Shown here piece by piece: positions 45,025 through 53,029 of a DNA stretch of 64,000 nt. Position 1 is the stretch's first letter, and every line of letters starts with the position of its first letter. The notes beneath the pieces were generated by a model. That model had not been told where the DNA came from and did no database searches. It saw nothing but the letters and a program-made list of their open reading frames with translations. Made by a program: the position numbers and the translations under genes. Source of the DNA: an uncultured Collinsella sp. (GTDB lineage: Bacteria; Actinomycetota; Coriobacteriia; Coriobacteriales; Coriobacteriaceae); assembly GCA_900544115.1 (NCBI GenBank), contig UQTW01000013.1:4778-68777 (forward strand), in the 5' to 3' direction.

Positions 45025-45918
45025 GTGTCCAATAAATCCAAGGACGCTGACCCCAAGCAACCAGATTCCTCGTTTATCCAGCTTGACGATGCAAAGCAAC
45101 AGGGCGCCGCTTCGGCGGCGTCCGCCCCTCGTCGCAAGACGTTCCTCGGCGTCCTGACTGCCGCGTGCACCATTCTGATCGTCGTCTCGCTGGGTTTCGT
45201 CCATCCTTCCGAGAGCGGTGCCTGGTCCATCGACTGGATCATTCAGACCGTGACGGGGGAGAGCGTCGTCACCAAGGACACCAAGGTGTCTGGCTCGACT
45301 ACGACTTCGGGCGAGGCCAGTTCCAAGGATTCCAAGTCATCGAATGACGCAAAAGATGAGTCCAAGCATTCTGATGAGTCCAAGTCCAAGGACGATTCCG
45401 AGTCTTCGAACAAGGAATCGGACAAGAACTCGGATAACAAGAAGTCCGAGGACCAGGACGGCAAGAAGTCTGGCGATAAATCCGCTGCCCAAAATACGGG
45501 AGCCGGTGATACTTCCAATGCGTCTGGCGGTGGCCAGTCGTCTGATGGAGCCTCATCCTCTAATGGTGGAAACGCCTCCTCGGGCGGCCAGAGCGGCTCG
45601 CAGGAGTCCAGCTACGTAACAGTGACGGTTTCGGTCACATCGAGCGCTGTGGGCAATCCTGTGTCTTCTGGTGGCACCTTTACCTTTAACGAAGGCGCTA
45701 CCGTCTATGATGCCCTGTGCGCGCTGGGCCTTTCCGTTAACGCACATGGCTCGTCGTACGGCACGTATGTCTCCGCGATTGGTGGTTTGGCCGAGAAACA
45801 GTACGGTGGCACGAGCGGCTGGATGTACTCCGTCAACGGCACAACGCCCATGACGGCCTGCAGTAACTACGTTCTCTCCAATGGCGACAACGTGGTCTGG
45901 TATTACGTTACAGGCTAG
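45025..45918 (+). CDS. Membrane-anchored DUF4430 protein
   Basis: A 297-residue protein. A membrane helix lies near residues 43-62 (FLGVLTAACTILIVVSLGFV), a long Ser/Lys/Asp/Glu spacer covers about 85-190, and one C-terminal DUF4430 domain follows (about 195-297; FNEGATVYDALCALGLSVNA, GWMYSVNGT, NGDNVVWYYVTG). The domain is of the transcobalamin/intrinsic-factor C-terminal type. It begins a few bases after the larger DUF4430 gene and shares its riboswitch transcript. The GTG at 45025 is chosen for AGGTGAG upstream; GTG 45016 abuts the previous stop. Likely topology: N-in, with the binding domain outside on a flexible stalk. Confidence 0.8.
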   Translation: MSNKSKDADPKQPDSSFIQLDDAKQQGAASAASAPRRKTFLGVLTAACTILIVVSLGFVHPSESGAWSIDWIIQTVTGESVVTKDTKVSGSTTTSGEASSKDSKSSNDAKDESKHSDESKSKDDSESSNKESDKNSDNKKSEDQDGKKSGDKSAAQNTGAGDTSNASGGGQSSDGASSSNGGNASSGGQSGSQESSYVTVTVSVTSSAVGNPVSSGGTFTFNEGATVYDALCALGLSVNAHGSSYGTYVSAIGGLAEKQYGGTSGWMYSVNGTTPMTACSNYVLSNGDNVVWYYVTG

Positions 45919-45940
45919 GGACCTCGACATAGTGCCCCAG

Positions 45941-45978
45941 ACGGGCGGTTCGGACAAACATCCGGGCCGCCCGTTTTT
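45941..45978 (+). terminator. Terminator of the riboswitch-DUF4430 operon
   Basis: ACGGGCGG (45941-45948) pairs with CCGCCCGT (45967-45974), followed by TTTTT. Confidence 0.8.
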
Positions 45979-46020
45979 CATGCGAATGGGACTGGGTCGC
46001 CGGGTCTCTCGGCAAACAAA

Positions 46021-46054
46021 AAAACCGGTTGGAACGGGAATTCCAACCGGTTTT
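46021..46054. terminator. Bidirectional hairpin terminator
   Basis: A 14-bp perfect stem AAAACCGGTTGGAA / TTCCAACCGGTTTT with a 6-base loop. On the minus strand it follows the GtrA gene ending at 46079. Confidence 0.85.
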
Positions 46055-46078
46055 ACATTCAAGCAAATAGTGAATCGA

Positions 46079-46486
46079 CTACGACCGTGCGCCCTCGAGG
46101 AAGAAGCGGCGGCTGAAGTAGTTGTACCAGGTGACGAGGAACGTGGCGATGGCCTTCATGGCCTGGTAGCCGATGCTCAAAAACGTGACGCCCACAAACA
46201 TGTACAGGTCGTTGAGGCCCAGGCCGATCACCGACAGGATGGTGAAGATCGTGAACTCGCGCTTGCGGCTCATGCCCTCGCGGTGGTCGAACACGTACTT
46301 CATGCTGAGCCAGTAGTTGACCACGACGGACGTGATGAACGAAACCGTGGTGCTCATCAAAAAGTCGAGGTGAAACAGCTCGACGAGCGCAATGAGCATA
46401 CCCCAGTCGATGCCAAAGGAGACAAGACCCACGACAGCGAACTTGAGGAACTGCTTGGTATGAGGTTGTGCCAGTGCCTTGCGCAC
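46079..46486 (-). CDS. GtrA-family membrane protein
   Basis: A 135-residue protein with four membrane helices. The family pattern FLKFAVVGLVSFGIDWGMLI near the N-terminus and the WLSMKYVFDHREG loop are characteristic of GtrA/DPMS-like flippases, which help move lipid-linked sugars across the membrane. A paralog lies 220 bases upstream on the same strand. No glycosyltransferase partner is adjacent. No strong ribosome site is visible. Confidence 0.88.
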   Translation of the reverse strand: MRKALAQPHTKQFLKFAVVGLVSFGIDWGMLIALVELFHLDFLMSTTVSFITSVVVNYWLSMKYVFDHREGMSRKREFTIFTILSVIGLGLNDLYMFVGVTFLSIGYQAMKAIATFLVTWYNYFSRRFFLEGARS

Positions 46487-46507
46487 GTAATCACATCCAA
46501 TGCGTTG

Positions 46508-46615
46508 ATGAATCGAGCAGAGGATACTTTAGAGCTTTTGCAAGGGAAACGTAAGGTCCTTGCCAAGAACTATACGAACTCGCCAAATATTCAAGAGCTA
46601 ATCCGCAAACGTTGA
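46508..46615 (+). pseudogene. Possible C-terminal gene remnant between the gtrA genes
   Basis: A short plus-strand stretch of 35 codons (NRAEDTLELLQGKRKVLAKN, then NSPNIQELIRKR and stop) reads like the end of a real protein and is more AT-rich than its surroundings. Upstream in frame is only antisense of the GtrA gene. It may be the tail of a lost glycosylation gene. Evidence is compositional only. Confidence 0.2.
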
Positions 46616-46704
46616 AAACTTGCCCGTAAACGAGCAATGCCCGCGAACAACACGGCGCTCGACGCGCGTCATCCGTGGGCATTGTAAAGCTGTAAGGTTG
46701 CGAG

Positions 46705-47100
46705 TTACTTGGTCTCGTCGCCTTCCAGGAAGATCTTTCGGGTCACAAAGTTGTAGACCATGACAAGCGCGGTGGCGCAGATCTTGGCGATATTGGCCTC
46801 GAGTCCCAGGCCGGCGTTGAGTGTCAACACGATACCGTCGTTGAGTGCCAGGCCGATCACGGACAGCACGACAAAGATAACGAACTCGCGGCGGCGGCTT
46901 ATGCCTTCCTTGTGCGCAAACACGTATTTCATGCTTGCGAGGTAGTTAAAGATGAGTGAGATGATAAAGCCGCTGGTGTTGGCGATTAGGATGTTAAGGC
47001 CCAGACCGTAGTGGAGCAGATTCATAATGCCAAAGTCGATGACCGTGGCAATGACGCCGACGACGCCAAACTTCATGATCTGCGCAAGGAGCTTTTGCAT
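46705..47100 (-). CDS. GtrA-family membrane protein
   Basis: A 131-residue, four-helix membrane protein (IMKFGVVGVIATVIDFGIMN, FNYLASMKYVFAHKEGISRR) that aligns along its length with the paralog at 46079-46486. The start at 47100 is preferred to an in-frame ATG 63 bases upstream, because GCAGGT precedes it and the extra residues are unlike the family. Probable role: polyprenyl-phosphate-sugar flipping or presentation. Confidence 0.87.
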   Translation of the reverse strand: MQKLLAQIMKFGVVGVIATVIDFGIMNLLHYGLGLNILIANTSGFIISLIFNYLASMKYVFAHKEGISRRREFVIFVVLSVIGLALNDGIVLTLNAGLGLEANIAKICATALVMVYNFVTRKIFLEGDETK

Positions 47101-47129
47101 GGTACCTGCCTTATGGTGGGGCCGGGGCG

Positions 47130-47172
47130 CCGCGGGGATGACAAACTCAGCAAGTTTAGCCAATCCCCGCGG
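47130..47172. terminator. Branched hairpin between fbp and gtrA
   Basis: CCGCGGGGAT (47130-47139) pairs with ATCCCCGCGG (47163-47172), and the loop contains a second small stem (AAACT/AGTTT). No T-run follows on the minus strand, so termination after fbp is uncertain. Confidence 0.4.
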
Positions 47173-47178
47173 GTGGGG

Positions 47179-49095
47179 CTAGACGCGCTCCTCGATAGCA
47201 CCGTTTCTATATGCATCGAGCAGCTGGCGCAGATCCTGGATCTGGCTGCGAATCTTGGCGCCAGTATCGGTGTCGCTCACCATGCGGCGACGGTCTGCTA
47301 GGTCAAAACGGTTGGTCTCGCTTTCGATGTCCACGTTGCGCGTGAGTGCCTCGGCAACCGTCGTAAAGGCCCGGTGCGACTTGAGGCGGCAGCCGCGCGA
47401 GCTCGAGATGAGCGTATAGCCGGCGATACCCGTCTTGGGATGGTAAGCGCGGCAGAAGCCGCCATCGATGACCAGCAGTTTGCCCTCGGCGCGGATGGGC
47501 TGCTCACCCTTGGTGGTTTTAACGGGCGTGTGGCCGTTGATGATGTGGCCGGTCGGTGAACATGCCATGGGCACGACGCCAAACTCGCGCATGATGTCAT
47601 CGCAGACCGAGGGCGACTTGGTAAGCGTAAAGTACGGGTCCATCGGCTCGACCCAGGTGCTCTTATCGGCGATATAGGCGCGCTCAAAGGTACGCACCAG
47701 GCGTCCGCTGGCGGGTGAGTTAAAGCCAATCCACAGGTACCACATCCAGTCGAGGGCGTCGCGGTCGCCCACGCGCCAGGCGCGGCGGGCGATGTGGTCG
47801 CAAAAATCGAGATAATCGCGGCCAGCGTGCCAGGTGCCCAGACAGTTCATGCTGCTAAAGGTGCCGTCTTCGTTGAGCGGCACGCAGCCATGGAACAGCA
47901 GGTTGCCGTTGGCGACCTTGTACATCGAGCCGTGGGAATAGAGGAAATCGATATGGCGATGCAGGTGATCGGCGGTGACAAACTCGGACACGAGCTTGTC
48001 GATGATGTGCTGCTCCTGAGACGTGAGCGTATAGGGGTCCGTCGGGTCGACGGTGGGGAAGTCGTTGGTCGTGAGCGGCCACACGCTGCCGTCGGCGAGC
48101 GTGACCGTGCCGGTGTCGTGGTTGATCTTGTCGAGTAACAGGCGGTCGGTCATATCGAACTCGGGGTGGCGCTGGATAATCTGGCCCTCGAGCTTAAAGA
48201 GTAGGACGTTGACGGCCTTGATCAGCGGGGTGATGGACTCACCGGCGGTGTAGGTGGCATCGGCAAAGGCGACAAGCTCACGCAGCGAGATGCCGTAGTC
48301 GTTCTCCAGGATCTCGTAGTTGTCGTAGCGTAGGTTGTTGCGCAGCACCGTGGCGATGCAGGCGGGCTCACCGGCCGCAGCGCCCATCCACAGCAGGTCG
48401 TGGTTGCCCCACTGGATGTCGAGTGAATGGTAGGTGAGCAGACGGTCCATAATCTTGGCCGCGCCGCCGCCGCGGTCGAAGATGTCGCCCACCAGGTGCA
48501 GGTGGTCGACGGCCAGGCGCTTGATGAGCGAGGCGAGCGACTCGATAAAGTCGTCGGCGCTTGCGGTCTCCAGGATGGACTCCACGATGCGCTCGTGATA
48601 GCGCACACGATAGTTGTTCTCATCCGGATGCGTGTGTAGCAGCTCGTCGATGATGTAGGCGTAATCGCGTGGGATGGCCTTACGAACCTTGGAGCGGGTG
48701 TAGCGGCTTGAAAGCGAACGAGCGACCATGATGAGCTGGTCAAGCATCGTTTTGTACCAGGTGGGCGAGTCCTCGCGCTGGCTGCGGACCAGCTCGATCT
48801 TCTCGTGCGGGTAGTAGATGAGCGTGCACAGCTCGCCCTTTTCGTCAAAGGTGAGCGTGTCGCCAAAAATCTCGTCGACATGCTCGCGCACGACGCCCGA
48901 GCAGTTGTTGAGGATGTGCATAAAGGCCTCGTACTCGCCATGCACGTCGCTCATAAAATGCTCGGTGCCTTTGGGCAGGTTGAGGATGGCTGAGAGATTG
49001 ATGATCTCGGTAAACGCGGATTGCTCGGTGGGGAACTGTCTCGACAGCAGGCGCAGATACTTAAAGTCTTGCGGGTTGCGATCGAATGCGACCAT
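47179..49095 (-). CDS. fbp: Fructose-1,6-bisphosphatase, class III
   Basis: A 638-residue gluconeogenic phosphatase of the Firmicutes class III type, unrelated to class I FBPase. The metallophosphoesterase signatures are in order: SDVHGEYEAF (Asp50, His52), LVGDIFDRGGGA, QWGNHDLLWMG, and a late GHIINGHTPV. The start at 49095 gives MVAFDRNPQDFKYLRLLSRQ, with GGAAGG upstream; a TTG-like extension is unlikely. An inverted repeat lies 28-57 bases upstream of the start. Confidence 0.95.
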   Translation of the reverse strand: MVAFDRNPQDFKYLRLLSRQFPTEQSAFTEIINLSAILNLPKGTEHFMSDVHGEYEAFMHILNNCSGVVREHVDEIFGDTLTFDEKGELCTLIYYPHEKIELVRSQREDSPTWYKTMLDQLIMVARSLSSRYTRSKVRKAIPRDYAYIIDELLHTHPDENNYRVRYHERIVESILETASADDFIESLASLIKRLAVDHLHLVGDIFDRGGGAAKIMDRLLTYHSLDIQWGNHDLLWMGAAAGEPACIATVLRNNLRYDNYEILENDYGISLRELVAFADATYTAGESITPLIKAVNVLLFKLEGQIIQRHPEFDMTDRLLLDKINHDTGTVTLADGSVWPLTTNDFPTVDPTDPYTLTSQEQHIIDKLVSEFVTADHLHRHIDFLYSHGSMYKVANGNLLFHGCVPLNEDGTFSSMNCLGTWHAGRDYLDFCDHIARRAWRVGDRDALDWMWYLWIGFNSPASGRLVRTFERAYIADKSTWVEPMDPYFTLTKSPSVCDDIMREFGVVPMACSPTGHIINGHTPVKTTKGEQPIRAEGKLLVIDGGFCRAYHPKTGIAGYTLISSSRGCRLKSHRAFTTVAEALTRNVDIESETNRFDLADRRRMVSDTDTGAKIRSQIQDLRQLLDAYRNGAIEERV

Positions 49096-49122
49096 GAAAC
49101 ACCTTCCGATGGAGCTGGTAAA

Positions 49123-49152
49123 ACTGATAAACAGCGTCAAACGTTTATCAGT
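49123..49152. promoter_or_regulatory. Inverted repeat upstream of fbp
   Basis: ACTGATAAAC (49123-49132) and GTTTATCAGT (49143-49152) are perfect inverted copies separated by 10 bases. The position, 28 bases ahead of the fbp start, suits an operator or a leader hairpin. The binding protein is unknown. Confidence 0.45.
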
Positions 49153-49381
49153 ATGCGCCGCTTTTGTTTCGATTTTGCGCCAGCGGCTGAATTGTCGGCT
49201 GAACGGTTTGGTAAATCGATTTAGTTGAGGTAGATATGGCGGTTGAGTGGAGACGACAGAGGGTGTTTTCTCAGATATTTATGCGTGGGGCCGGTGGAGA
49301 CGATGGTGGTAAAGATGTTCGCTATTTTTGGTTCGATTTGGTAAATAGTGGACATATGTACCGTATGTAGGCTCACTGTGC

Positions 49382-49387
49382 GATAAT
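49382..49387 (+). promoter_or_regulatory. Putative -10 of the DegV gene
   Basis: GATAAT, 29 bases before the start. The 320-bp gap 49096-49415 otherwise holds only the fbp upstream region and an ACATA...TATGT dyad near 49353-49369. Confidence 0.35.
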
Positions 49388-49415
49388 TTGCGCAGCAATG
49401 AGTAAGGAGCCTCAT

Positions 49416-50306
49416 ATGAGTGATTTTGTCCTGACCTGTGAATCCGCCGCCGACCGAACCCGTGAGTTCTTTGCGTCGCGCAATATCCCCGTCGTGTGTT
49501 TTCATTACGAGATCGACGATGTTGTCTATACGGACGATCTGTATCAGTCGATTACGCCGGACGAGTTTTTTGCCCAGATTGCCGCGGGCGCCATGCCCAA
49601 GACGTCTCAGGTGAGCGTGGGCGAGTACGAGGAGTTTTGGGAGCCGTTTGTTGCCGAGGGTAAAGACGTGCTGCACCTGACGTTGTCGTCGGGTATTTCG
49701 GGCACGTATGGATCGGCCTGCGTTGCGGCGCAGATGCTCGCGGATCGCTATCCCCAGGGCGGCAAGGTGCGCGTCATCGATTCGCTGGCAGCGTCTTCGG
49801 GCTTTGGCCTGCTGGCGGAATGTGCCGCCGACGTGCGCGATAGCGGGGCTTCACTCGACGAGACGGCCGCCTGGATCGAGGAGCACAAACTCAACCTGCA
49901 CCACTGGTTCTTTTCGACCGATCTGTCGAGCTACCTGCGCGGCGGTCGCATTTCGGCTGCGAGCGCGATCATCGGCACGGCGCTTAAGATTTGCCCGCTT
50001 ATGACGGTCGATTGCGAAGGTGGGCTGTCGCCACGTGAGAAGATTCGCACTAAGAAGCGCGCGATTTCCGAGATGGCTAAGACCATGATGGCACACGTGC
50101 AGGACGGTGCGGATTATTCGGGTAAGTGCATCATGTCGCACTCGGCGTGCCGCGAGGATGCCGAGGCGGTTGCGGCGCTGATTGAGGAACAGGTTCCGCA
50201 GCTTAAAGGCAAGATTGAGATCAATAACATCGGTACTCTGATTGGCTCGCATACCGGACCCGGTACGGTGGCGCTCTTCTTTATGGGCGACAAGCGCGTG
50301 GATTAA
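49416..50306 (+). CDS. DegV-family fatty acid-binding protein
   Basis: A 296-residue two-domain DegV protein. The N-terminal part has VLTCESAADRT and the phosphate-side loop LTLSSGISGTYGSA; the C-terminal part has GRISAASAIIGTALKICPLM and the GPGTVALFF ending. Members bind a fatty acid and, as FakB, present it to the FakA kinase; no fakA is in the window. The ATG at 49416 has AAGGAG seven bases upstream; an earlier ATG at 49398 overlaps the ribosome site. Confidence 0.93.
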   Translation: MSDFVLTCESAADRTREFFASRNIPVVCFHYEIDDVVYTDDLYQSITPDEFFAQIAAGAMPKTSQVSVGEYEEFWEPFVAEGKDVLHLTLSSGISGTYGSACVAAQMLADRYPQGGKVRVIDSLAASSGFGLLAECAADVRDSGASLDETAAWIEEHKLNLHHWFFSTDLSSYLRGGRISAASAIIGTALKICPLMTVDCEGGLSPREKIRTKKRAISEMAKTMMAHVQDGADYSGKCIMSHSACREDAEAVAALIEEQVPQLKGKIEINNIGTLIGSHTGPGTVALFFMGDKRVD

Positions 50307-50347
50307 TTTGCCCCATCACGTCGCTGCATGATTGCTCAAATGAAAAC

Positions 50348-50375
50348 GGCCCGCCTCACGTTTGTGGGGCGGGCC
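50348..50375. terminator. Terminator between convergent genes
   Basis: GGCCCGCCtCAC (50348-50359) pairs with GTGgGGCGGGCC (50364-50375), with TTGCTGTT following on plus. Confidence 0.75.
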
Positions 50376-50388
50376 TTGCTGTTGGGGG

Positions 50389-51480
50389 TTAGCGTTTCTT
50401 TCCGCGGAAGAAGAAGCCGTGCAGTGACGGCTTGAGGCCGCGGTTGGCGCGATGCTCCTCGACGCGCTCGTGGATCGAAGCGACGCGCTCGATGACTTCG
50501 TCGGGAATCGGCACGTCGGGATTCATGTTCTCGACCTGGCTGACCTCGGCGGCGGCGACCTGGTCGATAATGGGCACATCGTCGTGCGAGATGACAGGTG
50601 TGGCGTCTTCCTTCATCTTGCGATAACGCTGCATCATGTCGGTCTGTAGCTGCTGGGCCGAAGGCGGCGTCCAGATGATGGCGTTGGCGCCGGCGGCGAT
50701 GGTTTCACGGATGCTCTCTGGCGTCTTGCCGCCCGGCGCGATGAGCGGCAGGTTGGGATAGTGCTTGCGCAGCTCGCGTAGGACCTGGGGCGTGTTCTTG
50801 CCGGCGGCGATGTTGAGAATCTTGGCTCCAGCGCGCACCTTGGCGTGGGCATCGTCGTCGCAGCGAACGACCGTAGCGATGACGGGGATGTCGGCGATGT
50901 TGGTGATGTGCTCGACCATCTCGGCGGTGGCGGGGGAGTTGACCACGCATCCCGCCGCGCCCTGCATCTCGGAGACGGCTGCCATCTGCACGGAGCGCTT
51001 ACCAGTGGTGGTGCCACCGCCCACACCTACAAAGACCGGGCACTCGGCGACGGTCAGCAGCGCTTGCGTAATGGCGGGCTGCGGCGTGAAAGGGTAGACC
51101 GCAAAAACGGCATCGGCGTTGGAGTTGCGGATAACCGCGACATCGGTGGTGTAAATGAGCGACTTGATGCGGCGGCCAAAGAGCGTGAAGCCGCTGGCCT
51201 CCTCAATCTCGTCAGGCATGCGAAGGGCCGCCTTGCGCAAACGCCCGTCGATGGGCAGCGGCTCCATGGGGAGCAGTCCGTTGGGGGTCACGGTTACCTG
51301 GGGCTCGGTGAACTCGTCTGCGAGCTCGACCTCGGAGAAATCGACCGAGGCGACGATGTCCTCGTGAACCTCGGCGGGCACATCGATGGGGGCTTGGTCG
51401 TTTGCCGCGGCAGGCGTGTCGAAGGAGCTGGTGCCGACGAAGGCGTCGACGCGCTCATTTAGATCGTTGAGGGTATCCAT
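50389..51480 (-). CDS. TIM-barrel protein of unknown function
   Basis: A 363-residue protein. An acidic N-terminal region (1-60) has no fold signature. Residues 85-280 look like a beta/alpha barrel of the phosphate-binding kind: FVGVGGGTTTG, AGCVVNSPATAEMVEHI, IPVIATVVR, GAKILNIAAGKN, PLIAPGGKTPESI, GANAIIWTPPS. Strands with glycine loops near the C-terminal end resemble KDPG aldolase or IGPS barrels, but the expected catalytic lysines are not clear. A charged helical tail follows, ending FFFRGKKR. The function is not recognised. The ribosome site is weak. Confidence 0.7.
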   Translation of the reverse strand: MDTLNDLNERVDAFVGTSSFDTPAAANDQAPIDVPAEVHEDIVASVDFSEVELADEFTEPQVTVTPNGLLPMEPLPIDGRLRKAALRMPDEIEEASGFTLFGRRIKSLIYTTDVAVIRNSNADAVFAVYPFTPQPAITQALLTVAECPVFVGVGGGTTTGKRSVQMAAVSEMQGAAGCVVNSPATAEMVEHITNIADIPVIATVVRCDDDAHAKVRAGAKILNIAAGKNTPQVLRELRKHYPNLPLIAPGGKTPESIRETIAAGANAIIWTPPSAQQLQTDMMQRYRKMKEDATPVISHDDVPIIDQVAAAEVSQVENMNPDVPIPDEVIERVASIHERVEEHRANRGLKPSLHGFFFRGKKR

Positions 51481-51671
51481 GGAAGCTCGATTCTATGCGA
51501 TGACGGCCGGCGCGATGCAGCCGGAATTGCGAATGCTAAATCGTTTGACGAGTTGATTTTTCCCCGCCACGCAATTCGTTAGACCGAAGGGCCGGCGAAC
51601 GTGAAGGAGCTGTGGTGGCGGGGATCGAGGTGCTATCTTGAAAGTCCCGTTTAAAAGAGAGGTGACGCGGT

Positions 51672-51842
51672 ATGGAATTGACAGCAATGTTTGGCTCGAT
51701 TGGCCTGTGTGTGGGCGCAATTGTTGCCGCCGCGGTCATCTACTTTGTGGTCACGGCCATTAAGGGCAAAAGGGCCGAACGCAAGGAGCGCACGATGCTT
51801 AAACAGCATCGCGACCAGCAGGGCAAACGCGCACGGAGATAG
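51672..51842 (+). CDS. Small single-pass membrane protein (56 residues)
   Basis: ATG 51672 to TAG 51842, preceded by AGAGAGGTG. The product has one hydrophobic helix (about residues 7-29, FGSIGLCVGAIVAAAVIYFV) and a strongly basic tail (KGKRAERKERTMLKQHRDQQ, then GKRARR), giving N-out/C-in topology by the positive-inside rule. It sits between two minus-strand genes with its own upstream TATCTT. It has no recognised family, but ribosome site, composition and reading frame look genuine. Confidence 0.65.
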   Translation: MELTAMFGSIGLCVGAIVAAAVIYFVVTAIKGKRAERKERTMLKQHRDQQGKRARR

Positions 51843-51866
51843 CTTGTTGAGTTTTGGATCCGTGCG

Positions 51867-52970
51867 CTAACTGCGTTTTCGGATCAGGGCAATGTAGAAG
51901 CCCTCAAAGTCGCGGCTGGGCGGAATGGTGAGCGTGCCGGGCAGGCCGTTGGCGATGGCCGATACCTGACCCGCGGCAATGGCTTCGGTCAGGGCGTTGG
52001 ACTCGATGCGCGGCTCCTCACCAGCTTCCTGGGCGCGGCGTGCCTCACTTTCGCTCGGCGTGCCATCGAGGGGGATAAGCTCGCAGTCCATGTGCTTGTC
52101 GAGGGCCTCTTGCAGGGCGTCCTCGTTTTCCTGCGGCAAGATCGAACAAGTCGAATAGACGAGCGTGCCGCCCGGTTTGAGGGCTCCCATGGCGCGGTCC
52201 AGAAGTGCTCGCTGCGAGCGGGCGCACCTGCTCAGCAACTGCTCGGTGAGGCCGCGCAGGCTCTTCTCGTTGCCGCTGACGACTGTGCCCGTGCCGGTAC
52301 AGGGAGCGTCGAGCAGGATACGGTCAAAGCGGAAGAACTCGTCGAGCTCGCGTGCGTCGATGCGCATGACGGGCACGTTTTTTGCGCCTTGGCGGTGGAG
52401 GTTGGCTTCGAGCTTCTCGGCGCGGGGAATGCTCATCTCGCAGGCGGTGAGGTGTGCCTGGCCCTGGGTGAGGGCGGCGATCTGCGTCGTCTTGCCGCCG
52501 GGGGCCGCGCACATGTCCAGGATGTCCTCGCCGGCCTGGGCGCCCAAGACCAACGGCGGCATCATGGACGACAGACTTTGCAAGTAGATCTTGCCGTCGC
52601 GGTAGATGTCGAGGTCCCACAGGTCGGAAACCTGGGCCTCGGGCAGGATGGAAGCGTCCGGGTACCATGCGACGGGGCGGTGGGCGATGCCGGCGGCATC
52701 GAGCGCCGCAGCGATGTCCTCGGCGGTCGCCCTGAGCGTGTTGGCGCGCAGTGTGACCGGGCGTGTGGCCGCGGCGCCGAAGCCCTCGATCATGAGCTCG
52801 GCATCGGCGGGCGCATAGGCGCCGGCGACCGTGTCGACCATAAAGCGTGGCAGGTCGGCAGCGCAGGGAAGGGCGGCAAGCTGGTCGGAAAGCTCGGTAG
52901 CAGCAAACTGCCTAAGCTTGAGCTCGGCCTTGACCTGCTTTTTTTGCTTACGACGACGCGGCTTGGACAT
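51867..52970 (-). CDS. RsmB/NOP2-family RNA cytosine-C5 methyltransferase
   Basis: A 367-residue SAM-dependent RNA methylase. A basic N-terminus (SKPRRRKQKKQVKAELKL) precedes the catalytic domain with DMCAAPGGKTTQ (SAM motif I), RIDAREL, DAPCTGTGTV (first catalytic Cys) and LVYSTCSILPQEN (second catalytic Cys). The C-terminus lacks an obvious PUA domain. Both cysteines of the two-Cys mechanism are present, so it should modify rRNA or tRNA. It lies 59 bases downstream of metG on the same strand. Confidence 0.92.
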   Translation of the reverse strand: MSKPRRRKQKKQVKAELKLRQFAATELSDQLAALPCAADLPRFMVDTVAGAYAPADAELMIEGFGAAATRPVTLRANTLRATAEDIAAALDAAGIAHRPVAWYPDASILPEAQVSDLWDLDIYRDGKIYLQSLSSMMPPLVLGAQAGEDILDMCAAPGGKTTQIAALTQGQAHLTACEMSIPRAEKLEANLHRQGAKNVPVMRIDARELDEFFRFDRILLDAPCTGTGTVVSGNEKSLRGLTEQLLSRCARSQRALLDRAMGALKPGGTLVYSTCSILPQENEDALQEALDKHMDCELIPLDGTPSESEARRAQEAGEEPRIESNALTEAIAAGQVSAIANGLPGTLTIPPSRDFEGFYIALIRKRS

Positions 52971-52986
52971 CCGTCTTTCCTTCCCA

Positions 52987-53005
52987 TCCCAAATTGACTA
53001 CTTTC
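52987..53005. repeat. Short copy of the TTGACTAC repeat core
   Basis: CCCAAATTGACTACTTTCC closely resembles the inner part of the inverted repeat at 55879-55986 (GACTACTTTCC). A shorter match, CCCAAATTGACTACC, lies near 10827-10841 before dnaE. Confidence 0.35.
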
Positions 53006-53007
53006 CG

Positions 53008-53029
53008 GGCACGCCGCTGCTGGCGTGCC
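53008..53029 (-). terminator. Stem-loop directly after metG
   Basis: GGCACGCC (53008-53015) pairs with GGCGTGCC (53022-53029), abutting the metG stop. No T-run follows, so it may be an RNA-processing or stability element instead. Confidence 0.4.
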
